Assembly (NCBI GenBank): GCA_021740175.1
Contig: JAIPAH010000003.1
Location: 1 to 58,142 of the forward strand
Reading direction: 5' to 3'
DNA length: 58,142 nt
From: Bacteroidales bacterium
GTDB taxonomy: Bacteria; Bacteroidota; Bacteroidia; Bacteroidales; JAIPAH01
Shown: piece after piece, positions 52,242 through 58,142 of the stretch
How the letters are laid out: each line of letters begins with the position of its first letter
Numbering within the stretch: the stretch's first letter is position 1
The notes under the pieces: model-generated
Database searches by the model: none
What the model saw: the letters and a program-made list of their open reading frames with translations, nothing else
What the model was told of the DNA's origin: nothing
Program-made: the position numbers and the translations under genes

Positions 52242-54752
52242 ATGACATTATATGATCTGGATCAAGGCGAGCGGGGAGTGATTACCAAGGTAAAGGGTCA
52301 TGGCAGCTTCCGTAAGCGAATCACTGAAATGGGATTCGTCATCGGCAAAGAAGTGAAAGTGATCAAAAAAGCTCCCCTGCGCGATCCGGTAGAATATAAA
52401 ATCATGGATTACTTCGTAACGCTCCGCAATAGCGAAGCCAAATTGGTTGAGGTGGTTTCGGAAAAAGAAGTAGTCCGGGAGCAACCTTCCTTTAACGGTA
52501 CTATCGATAGCCAGATTCTCAAGCGAGCCGCTTACAAAAAAGAAAAGACTGTTAATATCGCCCTGGTAGGTAATCCCAACTCAGGCAAGACCACTATATT
52601 TAATTATATAGCAGGAATGACCGAGAAGGTGGGGAATTATGGCGGTGTTACCGTGGACGTCAAGAAAGCCAATTTCCATCTCGACGGATATGACTTCAAC
52701 ATTATCGACCTACCCGGAACCTATTCTATTACAGCTTATTCCCCTGAAGAACTTTTTGTACGGGAATACATCCTGGAGGAGCAACCCGATATTGTTATCA
52801 ATATGGTGGACTCCGGCAATCTGGAAAGAAATCTTTACCTCACCACCCAACTTATCGATATGGATATTAAAGTGGTGGTGGCCCTGAATATGTATGATGA
52901 GTTCCGAAAAAACGGCGATGAACTCAACTATGAGAAACTGGGGCAAATGTTGGGGATTCCCTTCATACCCACGGTAGGTAATCGTAAAGTTGGGATTAAC
53001 ACTTTATTCCGGAAAGGGATTGATGTGTTTGAAGACCGGGAAGACAAAGTCCGCCATATCCATGTAAATTATGGCAAAGTCCTGGAAAAAGGAATACGCG
53101 AGGTCGAAAAAGCTATTAAGCAATCCGGGGAACTCAATATCCATAAAATTTCCCCTCGTTTCCTGGCCATTAAACTGCTGGAGAATGATGAAGATGCGCT
53201 GGAAAAAGTGCGTAGTCTTTCTGATAGCAACGAGATACTTGAGATAAAGGACGAAGAGGTTAAAGAAATCGAACGGATGTTGCTAGACGATTGCGAGAAT
53301 TTGATTACCGATGCCAAATATGCTTTTATCTCAGGGGCTTTGCATGAAACGATGGCTCAGAGTAAGATCAAGCGCATCAGGAAGAGCGAAATCATCGATA
53401 CGTTCATCACCCATAAACTCTGGGGGATTCCCATTTTTGCCTTCTTTATGTGGCTGACCTTTTTTGCTACTTTTAAGCTGGGCGAGTACCCGATGGAATG
53501 GATCGAAGGCGGTATCGGTCTACTTAGCACCGAACTGAGCCAGCACATGCAGGATGGTATTCTTAAGGATCTATTGGTCAATGGTATTCTCGGAGGCGTG
53601 GGTGGTGTCCTGGTATTCCTGCCGAACATCATTATCCTTTACTTTTTTATCTCTCTTATGGAAGACACCGGATATATGGCGCGGGCGGTGTTTATCATGG
53701 ACCGGTTGATGCATAAGATAGGATTGCACGGTAAATCTTTCATCCCTTTGCTCATGGGTTTTGGTTGTAATGTGCCGGCGATTATGGCTACACGGACTAT
53801 CGAGAGCAAACGCGACCGGATGGTGACCATGCTTATCACCCCCTTTATGTCTTGCAGTGCGCGGCTGCCGGTTTTCATCCTATTGATTTCGGCCTTTTTC
53901 CAAAGTTACCAGGCAACGATTTTATTTGCTCTTTACCTGCTTGGGGTCTTAATAGCTATAGGCAGTTCGATGTTGTTGACCAAATCCTTTTTTAAAAAAG
54001 CCGAGCAGCCCTTTGTGATGGAATTACCACCCTACCGGTTGCCCACATTCCGCAGCCTTGTTAAGCATATGTGGTCCAGTGCTCAGCAATACCTGCGAAA
54101 GATCGCCGGTGTTATCCTTTTAGCCTCTATCATTATTTGGGCATTAGGCTATTTCCCGGTAAATGTGGATTATTCAAAAGATTATAAAAATGAAATCGCT
54201 TACCTGGAGCGTAACAAGGATTACCTGTTAGAAAGCGGCCAGCAAAAGGCCGGAAGTTATTCGATGGAGTTAATCGAGAAAAGAATCTCCAAACTGAAAA
54301 GGCAACGCCGGGCTGAAAAACAGCAAAAGTCGTACATTGGTAAGATCGGGAATTTCGTGCAACCGGTTATGGAACCGCTGGGTTTTGACTGGAAAATGAC
54401 CGTAGGAATCATAACCGGGGTGGCGGCCAAGGAAGTGGTGGTAGGTACGCTGGGCGTCCTCTACCAGGCGGACCCCGAAAAGGCAGAACAAGGCAGCGGT
54501 GATTTGGTGCAAAAATTGCAAATGCAGCAACACCAGGAAGGTCCCCGTGAAGGGAAATCGGTTTTTACGCCGCTGGTAGCCTTGTCTTTTATGATTTTTG
54601 TGTTGATCTACTTCCCCTGTGTGGCAGTGATTGCAGCCATTAAAAAAGAATCGGGAAGCTGGAAATGGGCCCTTTTTGAAATTTTTTATACGACTTCCGT
54701 AGCCTGGATAGTGGCATTTTTAGTTTACCAAACAGGCTCATTAATAATATAG
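52242..54752 (+). CDS. feoB: Fused FeoA-FeoB ferrous iron transporter
   Basis: An 836-aa inner-membrane Fe(II) importer. Residues 1-75 form a FeoA SH3-like domain (LDQGERGVITKVKGHGSFRKRITEMGF). The GTPase domain follows (about 105-265): G1 GNPNSGKTT, G3 DLPGTYS, G4 NMYD. Then a helical GDI-like spacer, and the membrane part with two gate-type segments (VLVFLPNIIILYFF and MGFGCNVPAIMATRTIESKRDR). FeoA fused to FeoB is common in Bacteroidota. With the Cys-rich protein encoded next, it forms an iron-uptake unit that would supply iron for the haem made by the hem operon in this window. Confidence 0.96.
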   Translation: MTLYDLDQGERGVITKVKGHGSFRKRITEMGFVIGKEVKVIKKAPLRDPVEYKIMDYFVTLRNSEAKLVEVVSEKEVVREQPSFNGTIDSQILKRAAYKKEKTVNIALVGNPNSGKTTIFNYIAGMTEKVGNYGGVTVDVKKANFHLDGYDFNIIDLPGTYSITAYSPEELFVREYILEEQPDIVINMVDSGNLERNLYLTTQLIDMDIKVVVALNMYDEFRKNGDELNYEKLGQMLGIPFIPTVGNRKVGINTLFRKGIDVFEDREDKVRHIHVNYGKVLEKGIREVEKAIKQSGELNIHKISPRFLAIKLLENDEDALEKVRSLSDSNEILEIKDEEVKEIERMLLDDCENLITDAKYAFISGALHETMAQSKIKRIRKSEIIDTFITHKLWGIPIFAFFMWLTFFATFKLGEYPMEWIEGGIGLLSTELSQHMQDGILKDLLVNGILGGVGGVLVFLPNIIILYFFISLMEDTGYMARAVFIMDRLMHKIGLHGKSFIPLLMGFGCNVPAIMATRTIESKRDRMVTMLITPFMSCSARLPVFILLISAFFQSYQATILFALYLLGVLIAIGSSMLLTKSFFKKAEQPFVMELPPYRLPTFRSLVKHMWSSAQQYLRKIAGVILLASIIIWALGYFPVNVDYSKDYKNEIAYLERNKDYLLESGQQKAGSYSMELIEKRISKLKRQRRAEKQQKSYIGKIGNFVQPVMEPLGFDWKMTVGIITGVAAKEVVVGTLGVLYQADPEKAEQGSGDLVQKLQMQQHQEGPREGKSVFTPLVALSFMIFVLIYFPCVAVIAAIKKESGSWKWALFEIFYTTSVAWIVAFLVYQTGSLII

Positions 54753-54755
54753 CTT

Positions 54756-54956
54756 ATGAATATTCAGGAAATTATTGTACTCATCATATTAGCCATTACT
54801 GTATTTTTTGCCATCAGAAAAATGATGCGGAAAGTAAAAAATCCCGCCGATTGCAGTAGCTGCAGCTCGGGAAGTTGTGAAGCCTGCGAGCTAACGGATC
54901 TCAAAAAAGATTATCATAACCGGTCCGGAGAAATGGCCGGAGAAAAAAAGAGATAG
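54756..54956 (+). CDS. FeoB-associated Cys-rich membrane protein
   Basis: A 66-aa protein with one N-terminal transmembrane helix (IQEIIVLIILAITVFFAIRKM) and a cysteine cluster CSSCSSGSCEAC (residues 33-44) followed by a charged tail. The gene begins 3 bp after feoB, as for known FeoB-associated Cys-rich proteins. The cysteines may bind iron or an iron-sulphur cluster to gate transport (inference). Confidence 0.9.
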   Translation: MNIQEIIVLIILAITVFFAIRKMMRKVKNPADCSSCSSGSCEACELTDLKKDYHNRSGEMAGEKKR

Positions 54957-54997
54957 GAAAAGTGAAGGTTCGATAGGCAGACTTTCCCGCTTACATC

Positions 54998-55864
54998 TTA
55001 TAGAGATAAATTCTGTGACTTATATCCTAACCTCAGCATTGGAGCAAAGTTAACCCCAAATTTCTCCCTGCCCGGTAGTATGGTCTTGCTGTAATAAGCT
55101 GTTAAGTCAAGGGCTGCGTATAGACTTTGCTGGAAGGAGAGTTTAACGCCCACACCTCCGACAATTCCCATCCCTATTCCTCCTTGCTTAAAATCATAAT
55201 CATTGGAAGGATAATTGGGATTTATCTGGTCGGTGCTGTAATTTGATTGAATGCTTCGTGTAAAGGTTCCGATATCGATTTTATGGCTCATCACGGTAGT
55301 GTTGTTAATGCTGATACCACCTATCGCATAATAGGAGAAATGTCCGGGAGCCGGCCATCGTTGTTTGATGCCGATATCGATTAAGACGCGTTCCTCCGTA
55401 GCCCGGATGTTGCTGAGTTTGTACTTCTCAAAACCAAAATCATCGTTGGGATCGATGACCTTAAAAGTGCCGTTAGCTTGCAGCTTTACATACTGAAAGT
55501 TGATAAAAAAGCCGGTCGTTGAATCGGTGTGATATTCCAGGTGTAAACCCGGCATAGAAGCACTGTTGTAGGCCATATTTTGGGGCAATTCACCGATTTC
55601 ATACTGTTCGTAAGGAATTGCATCCACGATGTCCTCGCGAATTTCATCATTATCCGTAATCCGTGTAATATCATTCACGCCCTGACCATTATAAAAATTG
55701 GCTGTATTGTTGTCGGCAATATAACCGCCGAACTGGATGCCATATTCCCACCAGGGTTTTACCGTATCATTTTTTGTTTCGGGTTGGTTAAATTTTGTTT
55801 CGGGTTGGGCAAAGGTGTTTAGCCCCATAAATAAAACAAATGCCAGCAATAAATTATAGCGCAT
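54998..55864 (-). CDS. Outer-membrane beta-barrel protein
   Basis: A 288-aa exported protein with a signal peptide (RYNLLLAFVLFMGLNTFA, then Q), a low-complexity QPETK linker, and then aromatic-rich amphipathic strands such as WWEYGIQFGGYIA, MPGLHLEYHTDSTTGFFINFQYVKL and ALDLTAYYSKTI, ending in LRLGYKSQNLSL. These features fit a small porin-like or PorT-like barrel; the family cannot be named. Its start overlaps the kdsA stop by 11 bases, so the two are cotranscribed. Confidence 0.78.
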   Translation of the reverse strand: MRYNLLLAFVLFMGLNTFAQPETKFNQPETKNDTVKPWWEYGIQFGGYIADNNTANFYNGQGVNDITRITDNDEIREDIVDAIPYEQYEIGELPQNMAYNSASMPGLHLEYHTDSTTGFFINFQYVKLQANGTFKVIDPNDDFGFEKYKLSNIRATEERVLIDIGIKQRWPAPGHFSYYAIGGISINNTTVMSHKIDIGTFTRSIQSNYSTDQINPNYPSNDYDFKQGGIGMGIVGGVGVKLSFQQSLYAALDLTAYYSKTILPGREKFGVNFAPMLRLGYKSQNLSL

Positions 55865-56660
55865 GCCTAATCCGTTTCAGTTTTACAATCAATTCTTCCA
55901 GCTTTTCCAGTTGCAACATGTTAGCTCCATCCGATTTAGCTTGCGACGGGTTGGGGTGCGTTTCGATGAAAATGCCGTCGGCGCCGGAGGCTATGGCAGC
56001 TTTACCAATCGTCTCTATCATTCCGGGCTGCCCGCCGGTGACACCGCTGGTTTGGTTCGGGCGCTGCAGCGAGTGGGTAATGTCCATAATGACGGGCACG
56101 TTGTTTTGCTGCATAACAGGAATCCCCCTGAAATCGACTACCAAATCCTGGTAACCAAAAGTGGTTCCCCTCTCGGTAACCATAATGTTAGGGTTCCCTG
56201 AGTCTTTCACCTTGTTAACGGCAAAAGTCATAGCTTCCGGTGATAAGAATTGTCCCTTTTTGATATTGACCGTTTTCCCGGTATTGGCAGCAGCTACCAG
56301 GATTTCCGTTTGCCGGCAAAGAAAGGCCGGGACCTGGAGGATGTCGACATGTTTGGCCGCTAAGCGGGCTTCCCCGGCCGAGTGAAAATCCGTTATGACG
56401 GGAATATCCAGTTGTTTCCCGATTTTTTGCAGCACTTTCAGTCCTTTTTTGTCCCCTATTCCCGTAAAGGAGTCCAGTCTTGAGCGGTTGGCTTTTTTGT
56501 AAGAAGCCTTGAAGATAAAAGGAAGCTCGTACTTATCCGCCACCCCGGCGAGTTCCCGGGCGATTTCAAAAGGCGATTCCTCATCTTCGATAACACAAGG
56601 GCCTGCTATCAGAAGAAAATTGCCGGTATCGGTATGTTTTAGTTTTTCAATGTTGTACAT
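55854..56660 (-). CDS. kdsA: 3-deoxy-8-phosphooctulonate synthase (Kdo8P synthase)
   Basis: Condenses arabinose 5-phosphate and phosphoenolpyruvate into Kdo 8-phosphate for LPS inner core. Family blocks are FKASYKKANRSRLDSFTGIG, DILQVPAFLCRQTEI, NIKKGQFLSPEAM and HPNPSQAKSDGANML. The Cys in LIAGPCVIEDE stands where metal-independent enzymes such as E. coli KdsA have Asn, so this is the metal-dependent class. 268 aa. It starts 15 bp after rarA and overlaps the outer-membrane barrel gene. Confidence 0.95.
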   Translation of the reverse strand: MYNIEKLKHTDTGNFLLIAGPCVIEDEESPFEIARELAGVADKYELPFIFKASYKKANRSRLDSFTGIGDKKGLKVLQKIGKQLDIPVITDFHSAGEARLAAKHVDILQVPAFLCRQTEILVAAANTGKTVNIKKGQFLSPEAMTFAVNKVKDSGNPNIMVTERGTTFGYQDLVVDFRGIPVMQQNNVPVIMDITHSLQRPNQTSGVTGGQPGMIETIGKAAIASGADGIFIETHPNPSQAKSDGANMLQLEKLEELIVKLKRIRHAL

Positions 56661-56675
56661 CGTGCTACGAAATTA

Positions 56676-57938
56676 CTAAAAATCATATTTATCTCTCCAC
56701 CAGTTTTTCAGTCTTTTTTGAATGTCTTGTTCTTTCGGGTTGTTTTGCGGCTGATAAAGCATGGTTCCGGCTATCTTTTCGGGCATAAATTCCTGCTGCA
56801 CAAAGTTGCCCGGGTAATCGTGAGCATATTTGTATTGTTTACCGTACCCGATGTCTTTCATCAATTTAGTGGGGGCATTGCGAATATGGAGAGGAACGGG
56901 TAAATCCCCCTCTTTTTTGACAAGTTCCTGCGCCTCGTTGATAGCCATGTAAGCGGCATTGCTTTTGGGCGAAGAGGCCAGGTAGATGGTAGCCTCCGAT
57001 AATATGATGCGGCTTTCGGGCCAGCCGACCTTCTCCACGGCATTGAAACAGCTTTCTGCCAGCAAAAGGGCGTTCGGATTAGCAAGGCCGACATCTTCGG
57101 ACGCTAAGATAACCAAGCGCCGGGCGATAAATTTAGGCTCTTCCCCCGATTCAATCATGCGGGCCAGCCAGTATACGGCAGCATTCGGGTCAGAGCCGCG
57201 AATCGATTTGATGTAGGCCGAGATGATGTCGTAATGCATCTCGCCGGATTTGTCATAAAGCGCCAGGTTTTGCTGGACGATCTCCATTACCTTTTTATCG
57301 GTCAGGGTGATTTTTTCTTCCGAAGCATAAGCACTGGCTGTCATGTCAATGGCGTTGAACAGTTTTCGGGCATCTCCGCCCGATACCCGCTTCAGAGCCG
57401 CATCTTCTTCGATGACGATATCTTTTCCCAGGTGTTTCTCCAGCTCTTTTTTCCCGGCCTCCATCAACCGGTCGAGATGCTCTTCCTCGAGAGATTTCAG
57501 AATGTAAACCTGGCAGCGGGAGAGCAAGGGAGAGATAACCTCAAACGACGGATTTTCGGTGGTGGCGCCAATCAATGTGATAATCCCCTGTTCAACGGCT
57601 CCAAGCAGCGAATCCTGCTGCGATTTGCTGAAGCGATGGATTTCATCGATAAACAGGATAGCGCCCTGCACCGCTTTGGCGTGTTCGATGACTTTCCTGA
57701 CGTCCTTCACGCCTGAGCTCACCGCACTTAAGGTGTAAAACTGCCGGTTCAAAACCTGCGAAATAATGTAAGCCAGCGTAGTTTTGCCAACACCCGGCGG
57801 GCCCCAGAAAATCATCGAAGGAATATTTCCCGATTCGATGGCCTTGCGCAATACCGCACCTTTTCCCACCAGGTGTTCCTGCCCGATGAAGTCATCCAGC
57901 GTATCCGGTCGCAATATTTCAGCCAAAGGTTTTCGCAT
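56676..57938 (-). CDS. rarA: Replication-associated recombination protein A (RarA/MgsA)
   Basis: A 420-aa AAA+ ATPase from ATG 57938. Walker A IFWGPPGVGKTT, Walker B ILFIDEIHRFSKSQQD, sensor 1 LIGATTENPSFEV and the RxxSGGDARKLFNAIDM region are present, along with the C-terminal tetramerisation domain SIRGSDPNAAVYWLARM and PLHIRNAPTKLMKDIGYGKQYKYAHDYPG. It works at stalled replication forks. A longer frame from TTG 57956 is excluded because that codon is in the -7 element. Confidence 0.95.
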   Translation of the reverse strand: MRKPLAEILRPDTLDDFIGQEHLVGKGAVLRKAIESGNIPSMIFWGPPGVGKTTLAYIISQVLNRQFYTLSAVSSGVKDVRKVIEHAKAVQGAILFIDEIHRFSKSQQDSLLGAVEQGIITLIGATTENPSFEVISPLLSRCQVYILKSLEEEHLDRLMEAGKKELEKHLGKDIVIEEDAALKRVSGGDARKLFNAIDMTASAYASEEKITLTDKKVMEIVQQNLALYDKSGEMHYDIISAYIKSIRGSDPNAAVYWLARMIESGEEPKFIARRLVILASEDVGLANPNALLLAESCFNAVEKVGWPESRIILSEATIYLASSPKSNAAYMAINEAQELVKKEGDLPVPLHIRNAPTKLMKDIGYGKQYKYAHDYPGNFVQQEFMPEKIAGTMLYQPQNNPKEQDIQKRLKNWWRDKYDF

Positions 57939-57953
57939 CCCGAGGATTTTTGT

Positions 57954-57961
57954 CAAAAATA
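57954..57961 (-). promoter_or_regulatory. -7 promoter element of rarA
   Basis: Minus-strand TATTTTTG fits TAnnTTTG and lies 16 bp upstream of the ATG at 57938. It overlaps a potential TTG start at 57956. Confidence 0.55.
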
Positions 57962-58001
57962 GGAAAAATACGAAAGAAGGGAATTGGTTAATTAGTTAAT
58001 T

Positions 58002-58130
58002 GGTGAATGGTTGAATGGATGTATGGTTGAATGGTTGAATGAATGTCTGAGTGCATGAATGGGCCGTTCGGCGAAGCGTCCTCGCTTCGTCGTCTTTATT
58101 CTTTGAGCCTCTGGCTTCAAGAATGAATAG
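58002..58130. repeat. Octamer array and hairpin repeat at the right window edge
   Basis: Octamers of the GGTTGAAT/GGATGTAT type run from about 58002 to 58060 (GGTTGAAT at 58009, 58025, 58033; GGATGTAT at 58017), the same unit as in the arrays at 2255 and 2478. Directly after them a CGAAGCG-TCC-TCGCTTCG-like hairpin (about 58072-58089) and a stem ATTCTT..GCC-TCT-GGC..AAGAAT (about 58097-58126) repeat the order of the hairpins at 17288-17401. Confidence 0.7.
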
Positions 58131-58142
58131 GTCAAAGGGTCT

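Overview
This 58 kb window is chromosomal DNA from a member of the Bacteroidota, most likely an environmental or marine Bacteroidia (Marinilabiliales-like; the order is inference). Evidence seen: many genes are preceded by the Bacteroidota-type promoter TTTG-(about 19)-TAnnTTTG; Bacteroidota-typical families occur (DUF4831, DUF3078, DUF5063, DUF4199, type III glutamine synthetase, fused FeoA-FeoB with a Cys-rich partner, SUI1 next to an exported PepC-type peptidase); and short octamer arrays and palindromic repeats lie between genes. No prophage, intact insertion sequence or CRISPR array was found. Most genes are core metabolism or cell-envelope genes.

Layout. 1-4000: the end of a DUF559 protein, an XRE antitoxin relic, exported C1 aminopeptidase plus SUI1 factor, repeat-rich DNA, a lipid kinase and a 555-bp gap holding a group II intron domain V-like hairpin. 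4001-12900: an OmpR-type two-component system directly upstream of hemA-hemC-hemD-hemB-hemL-hemE (C5 pathway from glutamyl-tRNA to coproporphyrinogen III) and a small four-helix His-containing membrane protein. 12900-20900: a DUF3078 gene fused in frame to a truncated MscS channel relic, an orphan receiver protein, an exported S9 peptidase, a repeat-rich gap, a haloalkane dehalogenase-type hydrolase, a methyltransferase, an SNase-like nuclease, a VOC protein and a double universal stress protein. 20984-30100: a hybrid signalling protein with a degenerate ATPase domain, uvrA, an ECF sigma factor with a small downstream gene, nth, bcp-recA and a TPR lipoprotein. 30286-34800: a HigBA-type toxin-antitoxin pair, a hairpin-rich gap, two tandem Hpt proteins, an AmpC-like serine hydrolase and a DUF4831 protein. 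34871-44101: type III glutamine synthetase, a sodium:solute symporter and an operon making GDP-D-glycero-alpha-D-manno-heptose (gmhA, hddA, gmhB, hddC) with two glycosyltransferases and a DUF4199 membrane protein.

44211-58142: SRP RNA, a YciO-type protein, two identical tRNA-Lys genes, a nucleotide-sugar block (ugd, UDP-glucuronate decarboxylase, rfbD, phosphohexomutase), an unrecognised gene with a structured leader, a DUF5063 protein, feoAB with its Cys-rich partner, an outer-membrane barrel protein, kdsA and rarA, ending in the same octamer repeat found near the left end.

Themes: haem synthesis and Fe(II) import; glycan precursor supply (heptose, Kdo, UDP-xylose-type sugars, rhamnose); DNA repair (uvrA, nth, recA, rarA); and scattered phosphorelay parts (pseudokinase hybrid, orphan receiver, two Hpt proteins) that may work together. 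I see no clear unknown defence or biosynthetic system. The best candidates for new biology are the haem-linked two-component system, the pseudokinase/Hpt parts, the unknown gene at 50892 with its leader, and the structured intergenic repeats.
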